Part shown: in pieces, positions 9,501 to 15,785 of the stretch | How the letters are laid out: every line of letters begins with the position of its first letter | Numbering within the stretch: position 1 is the stretch's first letter | Assembly: GCA_023666335.1 (NCBI GenBank) | Contig: JAMPCE010000002.1 | Location: 62,001-126,000, forward strand | Length of the DNA: 64,000 nt | From: a bacterium | GTDB lineage: Bacteria; Bacillota; Clostridia; Lachnospirales; Lachnospiraceae | Direction of reading: 5' to 3' | Position numbers and translations under genes: made by a program | The notes under the pieces: generated by a model | What the model was told of the DNA's origin: nothing | What the model saw: only the letters and a program-made list of their open reading frames with translations | Databases searched by the model: none

Positions 9501-9960
9501 TCTTTCCCTTGAAAGGAAGACCGACTGCCAGCGTTTCCGACAGATTATTGGCTGCAATACTGTTTGCGGAAACACTGTTTTGGGAAATGCTGTCAGCCGG
9601 GGCTTCCGCTTCCGGCTCTATGGTTTCCTCCGGATCAGCCTGCTCCGAATCATTTGGATTCCGCTCTTCCGCATCTTCTGTGATCGCAGAATCTTCTGTC
9701 ACCTCATCTTCACCGGTATCGCTTTCCGCTTCGATCTCAGAATCGTCGGAAACTTCTGCCTCCGCGTTTTCTTCCGCATCTTCTTCATCTTCTTCTGCGT
9801 TTTCTTTCACGCTTTCTTCCGCATCTTCTCCGTCTGTTACAACAACGGTTTCCTGCTGCGCTTCGCTTGCCAGCGCCAGCAGATCTGCGGATGAAAAATC
9901 CGCAAACAACAGCGCCATACACAATATAGTTGTCAACAGCCGTCTTGTTCTCCGGTTCAT
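3505..9960 (-). CDS. Giant BspA-like leucine-rich repeat surface protein
   Basis: I start at ATG 9960 because AAGGAGGAG lies just upstream; the longer frame begins with a TTG and no ribosome site. This gives 2,151 residues. Order of parts: a basic signal peptide with hydrophobic core ending around A-L-A-S-E-A; an extremely acidic Glu/Asp-rich linker of about 100 residues ending in an S-x-S-x-N-S-V-S-A-N-S stretch; a first block of about 20 DUF285/BspA repeats of the form L-D-L-S-G-W-D-T-S-N-V-T-D-M-S-x-M-F-x-x-C; an MBG/Ig-like domain; a second, more diverged repeat block; another MBG-like domain; then about seven 80-100-residue beta domains with Y-T-G, D-Y-T-V-S-Y and G-K-G-N-Y-x-G signatures. 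It ends G-F-I-W-W-W-K with no LPxTG anchor. Expected role: secreted or wall-associated adhesion or host/mucus contact. Repeats create many false frames on the plus strand. Confidence 0.9.
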   Translation of the reverse strand: MNRRTRRLLTTILCMALLFADFSSADLLALASEAQQETVVVTDGEDAEESVKENAEEDEEDAEENAEAEVSDDSEIEAESDTGEDEVTEDSAITEDAEERNPNDSEQADPEETIEPEAEAPADSISQNSVSANSIAANNLSETLAVGLPFKGKINNITWEINTSNRLILEGSGDYITGDDVSCPWLEKRGWITSAKVNIKGLTSMREMFWGCYNLREVDLSEQDMSKVTDMSSMFLGCTKFQGTKLPEDLDVSHVKNMSWMFRECTECRNPRIGGWDTGNVTDMSRMFEDCEKLETLDISGWDTSRVTNMSNMFDGCFKNSEGQPELDLSRWDTGNVTNMSCMFDGCKKLPALDLGNWNTGNVTNMGSMFYGCSVSALNVAGWNTGNVTNMRAMFGACGVRELDLHGWDTGSLTTVTSMFNGCGARKLNLHGWDTDSITDMSKMFYDCQSLTSLDVSGWDTSNVTDMSQMFQRCQSLTGLDVSSWDTSNVTDMSYMFAVGALHTYKNEYGAQVSDWINGALTNLNISGLDICQVTNMEYMFWGCGHLKRLNLSSFRTGNVANVNNMFSECSSLTNLDLSGFDLNLAKSGMDLASCQALTSIHTPKNYLVTEDLPGNVPWYEEDGTEHRILPLAQPDSIVLYKERGGLSGRREVFLSGITVADRVYDNTPFSYEGTAVVADAAGQEIEGVTVSGCVYSGTLMNGTVYEETSVAPTQAGRYTMTFQVDGLDESQYLLRRSTLSFWIERREAVITAPSLEIKAGGRIPSANSDEMTAKVKAEGLLEGDSMTKPPFLKYSEELSANQAGHCEIIPSGAEINGEKHPNNYRICYVNGRLAVVEPLKDLIDSGVDENIIWELDRNGKLTISGSGEYWWDGGKPPEGIGERDQCSNTERFYYPPWCSDQVKTAEIKIRDITCLHHLLAGCTNLTSVDLSGLDSSKLIDMCGMFEDCKSLKEVTGGFHTENAKYMRGMFLGCSSLEEIDLGSIPMEQAKDMTRMFAECRSLKSVRLGDLGSQENPVNCVEMFAWCTGLEYAELGNISLQGYSPQGNLAGLFDHCTKLREVEIGVVHVFDYGSVDMKKMFEGCFRLESLDWRGLSSTGRMDVRRMFSGCRALKDVNLGEFHTDGLWNFEYMFQDCSSLESLDLSGFDGEAVLSMTGMFSGCRSLRDLDLSGFDTRFETELNEYTHTQDRGNTDDMFSGCSSLESLDLSGWDTENLRTMTGMFSGCRSLKGLDLRSFDLSQIWSNSGEIFDGCTSLSYILTPKNCPVVITLPVSDGEERWTSEEGTVYTALPQNHAESMLLTKDAFLGTKELVFLSDAAVKSKVYDGQPVVLAGAMAVTDVEGREMAGITAACVYAGTLADGTPYAETAEAPSQAGQYTLSVKLTGEGADRYYLHNPSLGFVISCRQVTITAKQFRIEVGEELPSLADPQENVQYTVTGLVNGEAFVKKPALRYVPEPISAEETGRYIIEPYGAEAGNNYRIRYENGLLLIEDSGEVLPGDIPESGVIPKGLWIAGVPQAGLAYTGKAVKPEVRVYDHKTLLKEKTDYSVSYKNNVKAYGYGSGDQDFNAKKAPTITVTGKGNYAGKDMETFKILPLDIGQEVEDDGIEIFTADDMTVAYQKKSQKPLPVLWWNDKKLTNKTDYTVSYYDGSGKDKLDAVRDVGNYQIELAGKGNFTGKRRISLTVTDSLKLMSKLNVGKVKNTPYTGEAIMPELTVKDGKTVLTKDTHYTVSYSRNKEVGTAYILLRGIEAGGYSGTKRISFKITGTPIKKAVVRDEAGTVFQGAQYVYNGTDFTPELRLSMQSKQDGVTTEQPLAAGIDYTVSWQKNREAGTAAVVFTGKGAYTGTLKKTFKIKKYDIVANEGTRLNVVLQDTSIPYAKGGAKAEVAVAFRTEDGKAETLTEGKDYTLSYKNHTARNDGSNPNKLPTVTIKGKGNFKGTYRTPLTYLITAQDIGNMELTASDKTYQNKKNIYATKITITDKNGKTLKAGTDYDKNTIRYAYRDDTTVKESAAADAGTVVRKAGDAVDKKDVIPAGTYLTVTAAAKEGGNYIGTVTGEYRFTKASVSSASVSIPKQTYTGQAVTLDKSQITVRVKGQQLEESQYEIVPGSYKNNVQKGTASVTIRGMDNYGGTKTVKYSIKAKGFIWWWK

Positions 9961-10103
9961 TCTACTCCTCCTTGCCATTTGGGTCAGACTTTTTCTTTTG
10001 CAATCATTCTCTTTTTTATATCGCAATGTATTATATCATTATAGCTTCTAAAAGCATCAAAATCAATAAAGGGAGGGCGCATCGCATAATGCTTTCTTGG
10101 AAA

Positions 10104-10139
10104 ATCGAAAAACCGGAAACGGGCAGTAACCGTTTCCGG
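10104..10139 (-). terminator. Rho-independent terminator for the 10158-10975 gene pair
   Basis: A perfect 10-bp stem (10113-10122 with 10130-10139, CCGGAAACGG/CCGTTTCCGG) with a 7-base loop is followed on the minus strand by TTTTT-CGATTTT. Confidence 0.85.
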
Positions 10140-10157
10140 CTGCTGCCCGCTTTTACT

Positions 10158-10778
10158 TTAAGCCCCCTCTTCCATTCGATCAATTTTCTCAATTAATTCA
10201 TCACGGAATTTACCTGCTTCACTATATGTGTCAAACTCTTGAACCGAATCCCAAGGAACCTGATATCTGCCAAAATTCAAAACCACATCTTCGGCGCTGT
10301 CTCCGTTATGTATCCAAAACACTATGTCCGGTTCCCCATCCCGCTCATAATTCCAATCGGCTGGCGCAAACAGACTATTAAATTTCACTTTAGACACAGG
10401 ATTAAACCCATATAATTCATACATTCCCGATAATTTTGAACTGTCATAATTGTCCAGCTTTCTACCGCCTTTATCAATGGCTAACGGAAGCAGCGTCTTT
10501 AACACTCCTTTTTTCTCTCCGCCGTTAAATATTGAAACAATATTGTTATCCGCTGTAATAGCTATTCCAGCTGCACCGTCTAAAGTGATATATAACCTCA
10601 TTTTTGAATATTCTTCTACCGAATGTTGATCCACAAAAGCACCATGCTCATTAGTCTTTTTAGCCTGTTCTATTGCTTTATAAAACTCTTCCGCTGTTGC
10701 AACTTTAATAGGAAAATAGTCAATTTTCTGCTTTTCAAATGCCGCCTTAAGTTTATCACTTATTGTAAAACCGCCCAT
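10158..10778 (-). CDS. Unrecognised protein, possibly GNAT-like; partner of the 71-residue gene
   Basis: A 206-residue soluble protein, ATG 10778 preceded by GGAGG. I cannot assign a family. The central part, a G-x-A-x-I strand, N-I-V-S-I-F-N, an L-P-L-A-I-D-K-G-G-R-K-L-D segment and then Y-E-L-Y-G-F-N-P-V, has the order of an acetyltransferase fold, where a final helix is followed by Y-x-x-x-G-F. Similar stretches occur, from memory, in uncharacterised phage proteins. It overlaps the upstream small gene by 19 bases, so they are translationally coupled. A GNAT toxin with its antitoxin is one reading; a phage-derived orphan enzyme is another. Confidence 0.5.
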   Translation of the reverse strand: MGGFTISDKLKAAFEKQKIDYFPIKVATAEEFYKAIEQAKKTNEHGAFVDQHSVEEYSKMRLYITLDGAAGIAITADNNIVSIFNGGEKKGVLKTLLPLAIDKGGRKLDNYDSSKLSGMYELYGFNPVSKVKFNSLFAPADWNYERDGEPDIVFWIHNGDSAEDVVLNFGRYQVPWDSVQEFDTYSEAGKFRDELIEKIDRMEEGA

Positions 10779-10975
10779 GCTACGTCCTCCGGTAATCTAT
10801 TCCGTTTTATCGCATTGTATATCGTTGCATCATGTAATAAATTCTTTTCATTTTCAGATGCGCCCATCTTATCTAATTCCAAAATGACCATCTCGCGAAA
10901 AGAAGCGATATCTTCCTGCGTAATATCAGAAACTTCTTGCAACGCTGCCAATTGATTCATAAAATACTTTTTCAT
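10760..10975 (-). CDS. Small helical protein, first gene of an overlapping pair
   Basis: 71 residues from ATG 10975, with AAAGGAG 7 bases upstream; the longer frame to 10996 is not needed. It looks all-helical and acidic and has no family signature I recognise. Its end overlaps the start of the 206-residue gene by 19 bases. Size, position and coupling fit an antitoxin or a small chaperone of its partner. The upstream region is AT-rich with a TTGACA-like hexamer at 11029-11034 on the minus strand. Confidence 0.5.
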   Translation of the reverse strand: MKKYFMNQLAALQEVSDITQEDIASFREMVILELDKMGASENEKNLLHDATIYNAIKRNRLPEDVAWAVLQ

Positions 10976-11109
10976 AATATCGCTCCTTTCCCTCATTTTT
11001 ATATCAAATTTTTATAATCATATTATTATGTCAATAACAGCTTTTCTTCGCATTTTCATAATACCATCATTCCCCCAAAATGTCTACAAAAACCGCCAAA
11101 ATACTCCCT

Positions 11110-11865
11110 TCACCCCGCCTCTCTCCTGAGCCGCAGCAGGATCCGCTTCTCCATCCGGCTGACCTGCACCTGGCTGATGCCTAAGGCTTTCGCCACCTCC
11201 ACCTGCGTCTTATCCTGAAAATAGCGCATATGGATGAGCTCCCTTTCCGTCTCGGTAAGTGTCGAAAGGAGCTGCTCAAGCAGGAGACGATTTAAGATCC
11301 CCTCCTTTTCCTGATCCCCCTCATTCCGGTTGATGCCTGCCGTCGCGCCCGCGCCGCCGCTCACCACCTGATCCACGAGAAAGATCTCGTTGCCGTCGGA
11401 CTGATAGACCGACTTGTAGATGGACTCCACCTCGACGTTCGCGTCGAGCGCCATCACGATATCTTCCACGGAAAGTTCCGTCTCGGCGGACAGTTCCTGC
11501 AAGGTCGCCTCCCTGCCGTAGATCTGGGAAAGCCGCTGCGCCGCCTGCCGGATCTTCCAGCCGTTTTCCTTGAGCGTGCGGCTCACTTTCACCATCCCGT
11601 CATCGCGCAGAAACCGCTTGATCTCGCCGCTGATCATCGGCACAGCGTAGGTGCTGAACCGCACTTCGTACCTAAGATCAAATTTGTCGATCGCCTTGAT
11701 CAGACCGATACAGCCGATCTGGAACAGATCCTCCGCATCGTATCCTCTCCCGATAAAGCGTTTCACAATATGCCGCACCAGCCCCAGATTTTCCTCGATC
11801 AGTACCTCTCTTGCCTCTTTATCTCCTGCCTGTGATCGTTCGATTAAAACGGCAGTCTCCTCCAT
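11110..11865 (-). CDS. sigF: RNA polymerase sigma-F, forespore-specific
   Basis: A 251-residue sigma-70 family protein that directs early forespore transcription after asymmetric division. Region 2 is clear (N-L-G-L-V-R-H-I-V, E-D-L-F-Q-I-G-C-I-G-L and R-F-S-T-Y-A-V-P-M-I), followed by region 3 and a region 4 helix-turn-helix (Q-V-E-V-A-K-A-L-G-I-S-Q-V-Q-V-S-R). Identity as sigF rather than sigG or sigB rests on being third in a spoIIAA-spoIIAB-sigF operon, with only three bases between it and spoIIAB. Activity should be held off by the anti-sigma factor encoded just upstream. Confidence 0.95.
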   Translation of the reverse strand: MEETAVLIERSQAGDKEAREVLIEENLGLVRHIVKRFIGRGYDAEDLFQIGCIGLIKAIDKFDLRYEVRFSTYAVPMISGEIKRFLRDDGMVKVSRTLKENGWKIRQAAQRLSQIYGREATLQELSAETELSVEDIVMALDANVEVESIYKSVYQSDGNEIFLVDQVVSGGAGATAGINRNEGDQEKEGILNRLLLEQLLSTLTETERELIHMRYFQDKTQVEVAKALGISQVQVSRMEKRILLRLRREAG

Positions 11866-11868
11866 AGG

Positions 11869-12357
11869 CTATTCCTCGTTTCCGATCCAGGCGGTGAGCC
11901 CGAGTTTTTTGTACATGCGCACCGTCGTCCCCTGCCCCGGCTCCGACTGCACTTCCAGATCATCCATAAACGCTTCCATAAAAGCGAATCCCATTCCGGA
12001 ACGCTCCCACTCCGGTCTGGTGGTAAAAAGCGGTTCCATCGCCCGTCCCACATCCGCCATCCCCACGCCGCGGTCGATGATCTCCACCTCCAAAACATCG
12101 TTTTTCAGGGCGCAGTTCATCTCGACGCGGTCCGTAACGATACCCCGATTCTCATACCCGTGCAGGATCGCATTGGTGACTGCCTCGGAAACTGCCGTCT
12201 TCACATCGGACATCTCCTCCAGCGTCGGATTTAAGGGCGCGATAAAAGCGGAGACCGCCATCCTCGCAAAGCCCTCGTTCTCCGACACCGCCGCAAATTC
12301 CAGGTGCATCTCATTCGTGATCTGTCTGTAATCTTTCTTTTCCAAGATCTCTATCAT
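11869..12357 (-). CDS. spoIIAB: Anti-sigma-F factor and SpoIIAA kinase
   Basis: A GHKL-fold serine kinase that binds sigma-F and phosphorylates SpoIIAA. The N-box (E-A-V-T-N-A-I-L-H-G) and G1 region (D-R-G-V-G-M) are present, followed by a G-M-G-F-A glycine loop. I choose ATG 12357 (162 residues) because GGAGGAG sits a few bases upstream; the longest frame begins at 12402 with only a weak site, and the classical family start would be at M-H-L-E-F, 16 residues further in. The N-terminal extension relative to Bacillus SpoIIAB is therefore real or a start-site ambiguity. Confidence 0.93.
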   Translation of the reverse strand: MIEILEKKDYRQITNEMHLEFAAVSENEGFARMAVSAFIAPLNPTLEEMSDVKTAVSEAVTNAILHGYENRGIVTDRVEMNCALKNDVLEVEIIDRGVGMADVGRAMEPLFTTRPEWERSGMGFAFMEAFMDDLEVQSEPGQGTTVRMYKKLGLTAWIGNEE

Positions 12358-12416
12358 ATCTCCTCCATCTCTGAAGCGTTCCGCCAAAGCCGCTTCTCTC
12401 ATCTCTTTTTGACCCG

Positions 12417-12725
12417 CTAATCCATGATCTCCACGATATGTTCCATCCCCGACAGCAGAAGCAGACGCCTGATCCTGCTGCCCGTATTGACCACATACAC
12501 CTTGCCGCCAAAACAGGCGATCTTCCGATACCGCCCCAGGATGACCCCCACCCCCGAACTGTCCATGAAAGTCGTCCGCTCGAAATCAAACACCACGTTG
12601 CCCACCTTTTTTGAGACGATGTAGCGGTCTGCTCTTGTACTTATGTCAACCGATTTGTGGTGATCCACCTCGGTCGGCATCCTTATCATTAGATAATTGT
12701 CAATCACTCTAAAATCTTCTTCCAT
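12417..12725 (-). CDS. spoIIAA: Anti-anti-sigma-F factor
   Basis: A 102-residue STAS-domain protein. The phospho-acceptor motif F-M-D-S-S-G-V-G-V-I-L-G-R-Y is present, with Ser57 in the position of Bacillus Ser58. Unphosphorylated SpoIIAA displaces sigma-F from SpoIIAB; SpoIIE phosphatase, not encoded here, would reactivate it. It is the first gene of the spoIIA operon. Only about 30 bases separate its start from the upstream terminator hairpin, so its promoter must overlap that hairpin or transcription must read through it. Confidence 0.95.
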   Translation of the reverse strand: MEEDFRVIDNYLMIRMPTEVDHHKSVDISTRADRYIVSKKVGNVVFDFERTTFMDSSGVGVILGRYRKIACFGGKVYVVNTGSRIRRLLLLSGMEHIVEIMD

Positions 12726-12756
12726 ATTATGTCAACCTCTCCTTTCTTTTCTCAAT

Positions 12757-12792
12757 AAAAAAGAGAACATGATGTTTTCATCACATTCTCTT
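12757..12792 (-). terminator. Terminator between the TPR gene and spoIIAA
   Basis: On the minus strand a 13-bp imperfect stem (12763-12775 with 12780-12792, AGAGAATGTGATG against CATCATGTTCTCT) with an AAAA loop is followed by TTTTTTA. Confidence 0.8.
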
Positions 12793-12846
12793 TCGCATCT
12801 CTCATTCTCTTTTCTTTTGCAACAACTGCGCCGGCGGCTCCTGCCC

Positions 12847-14265
12847 CTACTCCTCCGCATCCTCCAGCTCCGCCAGAAGATCCTTGGACTTGTCCGCTTT
12901 CTCCGTATTGGGGAAGAGTTCGATCACCTGCTCGTAGAGTTCTTTCGCTTTCGCCGCCTCCCCGATCCGGTTGTAGGAATTTGCCAGATCAAAGAGCGCC
13001 TGCCCGTTCGTCGCGTCATAGAGGAACGCCTTTTCCAGATTCGGGATCGCATCCGCATAATTTCCCGCCCAGAACGCATCGTGCCCGTCCTTGTCATAGG
13101 ATTCCGCGATCTGCGGTCCGATCAGGGCAAGGAGCGTATTGTACAGCGCGTCAAACGCCTCCGTGCTCTCGGAGTCTTCCTCGGCTTTCGCCTCGTCGAT
13201 CTCCTCCAGATAATCCATCACCGTGACAACATCCTCCGGATCCGTCAAATAAGCCCCCGCTGCCTTTAACAGACTCTCCACGGACTGCAGGGTCCCGTCC
13301 TGCCCCATATAGGCAGCCACATCCTGCTGCAGATTCTCATTCTGCGTCTGCAATTCCGAGATCTGCTGCTGCAATTCGTTAATGGTAGCCGTCTTTGCAT
13401 CGGACTGCTCGCTGACTTTGCGAAGCTCCTCGTCGATCCCCGCTTTCGCGGTCTGGATCCGCGCCGGCAGGATCAGGAAGAACGCGATAGCGATACCGAT
13501 CGCCAGACCGATCCCCAGATTGAGGAGCGACGTGACGCCCCTGCCCTCTTTCATGTTGACCGGCTGGATGATGGTCTCGTTGCCGCTCTGGTATTTGACG
13601 ATCTCTTCCGATTTCTTCTGCTTCTTTGAGGGCTTTGCGCCCTCTTCCGGAAGAAGCATCTCGTCCACTTCTTTCAGATAACGGAGCGTAGCCGTGTTGT
13701 TGGTATCGATCTCCAGACACTTGGTCAGTTCCCGTTTCGCCCGCTCCCACTCCTCGCTGTTGATATACAAAAGGGCAAGGAGCTGGTGCGCCCTGATGAA
13801 TTTCGGATTCAGGGAAAGCACTTTCTTTAGCTGGATGACCGCCAGGTCCAGACTGTCCTGATTACAGTATGTCAGCGCCTGATTGTACTTTTTAATCGTC
13901 TGGTTGATGGTGTCCAGACGATTCTGGTTTGTCTGGATCATGCTGATGTAGTCGTCCGCGATATTCTTCTTCGGACGCAGATTTTTACTGATGACCCACT
14001 CGCTTAATGCCGCAACGACCTCCCCGGTCTCGAAATACACAAGACCCAGAAGATTTCTGGCTTCCACATTGTTTTTATCAAATTTAAGACTCTGCCGCAG
14101 ACTCGCGATCGCACCTGTCAGGTCCCGAACGCCTGCCCGTTCAAGACCGTCGTTGTAGAACCGATTCGATATATATATGATCCTCTTATAAAGGGCTACA
14201 TCGGCGCCGCAGTTCGTGCAAAAATCGTGTTCGGACAGAGTACATCCACACCGATAACAAATCAT
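12847..14265 (-). CDS. Zinc-ribbon, TPR and single-membrane-span protein
   Basis: 472 residues. The N-terminus is a zinc ribbon (C-Y-R-C-G-C, then C-T-N-C-G at about 3-19), followed by tetratricopeptide repeats to about residue 210, a Lys-rich linker, one transmembrane segment around 250-272 (L-G-I-G-L-A-I-G-I-A-I-A-F-F-L), a coiled coil (residues 280-320) and a second TPR pair near the C-terminus (Y-A-D-A-I-P-N-L-E-K-A-F). The last part resembles YbgF/CpoB-like TPRs. It probably scaffolds membrane protein complexes; its exact role is unknown. It lies between folC and spoIIA, a neighbourhood that may link it to division or sporulation, but that is inference. Confidence 0.75.
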   Translation of the reverse strand: MICYRCGCTLSEHDFCTNCGADVALYKRIIYISNRFYNDGLERAGVRDLTGAIASLRQSLKFDKNNVEARNLLGLVYFETGEVVAALSEWVISKNLRPKKNIADDYISMIQTNQNRLDTINQTIKKYNQALTYCNQDSLDLAVIQLKKVLSLNPKFIRAHQLLALLYINSEEWERAKRELTKCLEIDTNNTATLRYLKEVDEMLLPEEGAKPSKKQKKSEEIVKYQSGNETIIQPVNMKEGRGVTSLLNLGIGLAIGIAIAFFLILPARIQTAKAGIDEELRKVSEQSDAKTATINELQQQISELQTQNENLQQDVAAYMGQDGTLQSVESLLKAAGAYLTDPEDVVTVMDYLEEIDEAKAEEDSESTEAFDALYNTLLALIGPQIAESYDKDGHDAFWAGNYADAIPNLEKAFLYDATNGQALFDLANSYNRIGEAAKAKELYEQVIELFPNTEKADKSKDLLAELEDAEE

Positions 14266-14305
14266 CTACGTCAATCCTCATTCTAAATAATACTGCCTGT
14301 TCGCG

Positions 14306-14455
14306 TCATTCTCCTGCTTTCTTCGTCGAATCCTTGACGATCTTGACCATCAGATCCGCCATATCCGTCAGATCCTGATTATAGATCGCCTCTTCCGCAT
14401 CTTCCACTTCCAGACTGGGGTGGAATTTTTTGAGTTCCTCTTCAAAATTGATCAT
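14306..14455 (-). CDS. 49-residue acidic protein overlapping the end of folC
   Basis: ATG 14455 lies inside the last codons of folC (14-base overlap) and has GAGGAG about 10 bases upstream within that gene; it ends at 14306. The product is small and acidic, starting M-I-N-F-E-E-E-L-K-K-F and ending in a Lys-rich tail, with no membrane segment. I do not recognise it. The coupled start and ribosome site favour a real gene rather than chance, and it may be cotranscribed with folC and the TPR gene. Confidence 0.55.
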   Translation of the reverse strand: MINFEEELKKFHPSLEVEDAEEAIYNQDLTDMADLMVKIVKDSTKKAGE

Positions 14456-15770
14456 GATAAACGCTCCTCAAAAGGGCTTTCATCTCGCCCGCCAAATATA
14501 AAGAACCGACAAGATACACTGCATCCTGTTCGTTTTTGTGTGCTGCCTGTTCCGTAAACGCCCGTTCCAGCGTGTCGTAAGCTGTCATTTCAAATCCGTC
14601 ATACCGCGCAAAAGACTCTGCGAGTTCCGCCAGCGGCAGAGCGCGTTCTCCCTGCATCTGTACCGGACAGATCCGCGCAAAAAGACCCGCTTCGGCGATC
14701 GCTTTTGCCGCCTCGCGATACTGTTTGTCCCGCACGGAAGAGTAGAGAAGGATCCGTTTTCCCGCGCAGGGATGTGCCCCCACCGTCGTAAGAAACGCGC
14801 GGATCCCGTCGATATTGTGCGCGCCGTCCACATACACCGACGGCAGAATCTCTTCCATCCTGCCCTCCCACGACGCCGCGCGGATCCCGTCCCGCAATAC
14901 GTCCTCCGTGATCCGCTCCTCCCGCAAAAGGGACAGCGCCCTTACCGCCAGGGAAGCGTTCTCCACCTGATAGAGCGCAGACGTGGACACAGTAAAACCA
15001 ATATAATCATAATAGAGGAAATGGAGAGAAAAATCAATCGTTTTATGCTTAATCTTTATTTCTTTTATCGCATCTTCCTCCAAAGGACAGGATTTTGCCC
15101 CGCATTTTCGGATGCAGGACTCGATCGCTTCCCTCACTTCCTCCTGCTTTTTCGGATAGACGACAGGCACGTCTTTTCGCAGGATCCCCGCCTTTTCCGC
15201 CGCGATCTCGGGAAGCGTATCCCCCAGATATTCCATATGGTCATATCCGATTGACGTAATCACGCACAATTCTTTCCGTTCTACCGCGTTCGTCGCATCG
15301 AGTCTCCCGCCAAGTCCTGTCTCCAGCACGAGATACTCTACCTCTGCCTCCTCAAATAAAAGCATTGCCATAAAAAAGAGAAATTCAAAAAAAGTCGGAT
15401 GATATGCTTTCTGCGCAAGCGGCTTTGGCAGACGCTCCAGCGCCTCCATCACCCGTAAGAATGCCCGTAGGAACCGTTCCTCGGACACGATCTCCCCGTT
15501 TATGCGGAACCTCTCCCGCATGGAGACGAGATGCGGGGAAGTGAACATCCCGCAGGAAATGCCCGCCTTTTGCAGGACGGAACACAAATAAGCACAAACA
15601 GAACCCTTTCCGTTTGTGCCTGCCACATGCAGAATCTTCCGATCCTGTGCAGGAGAACCCAGATGCGCAAGGAAGCGCTTCGTGTCCTCCATGTCGTTTT
15701 TTGAGGTAAATTTAGGGACGGCGCTTAAATAGTTTACCGCCGCCCCGTAGGTATCGTAAGTTTCTTTCAT
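14442..15770 (-). CDS. folC: Folylpolyglutamate synthase / dihydrofolate synthase
   Basis: 442 residues, the normal length of bacterial FolC. It adds glutamate to dihydropteroate and to tetrahydrofolate in the cytosol, using ATP. The Mur-ligase P-loop G-T-N-G-K-G-S is at residues 51-57, followed by F-T-S-P-H-L and the E-T-G-L-G-G-R-L-D-A-T-N motif, then the D-G-A-H-N box near residue 316. It sits between the FapA-family gene and the TPR gene, all on the minus strand. Confidence 0.95.
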   Translation of the reverse strand: MKETYDTYGAAVNYLSAVPKFTSKNDMEDTKRFLAHLGSPAQDRKILHVAGTNGKGSVCAYLCSVLQKAGISCGMFTSPHLVSMRERFRINGEIVSEERFLRAFLRVMEALERLPKPLAQKAYHPTFFEFLFFMAMLLFEEAEVEYLVLETGLGGRLDATNAVERKELCVITSIGYDHMEYLGDTLPEIAAEKAGILRKDVPVVYPKKQEEVREAIESCIRKCGAKSCPLEEDAIKEIKIKHKTIDFSLHFLYYDYIGFTVSTSALYQVENASLAVRALSLLREERITEDVLRDGIRAASWEGRMEEILPSVYVDGAHNIDGIRAFLTTVGAHPCAGKRILLYSSVRDKQYREAAKAIAEAGLFARICPVQMQGERALPLAELAESFARYDGFEMTAYDTLERAFTEQAAHKNEQDAVYLVGSLYLAGEMKALLRSVYHDQF

Positions 15771-15785
15771 ATCGCTTTCCAGACA

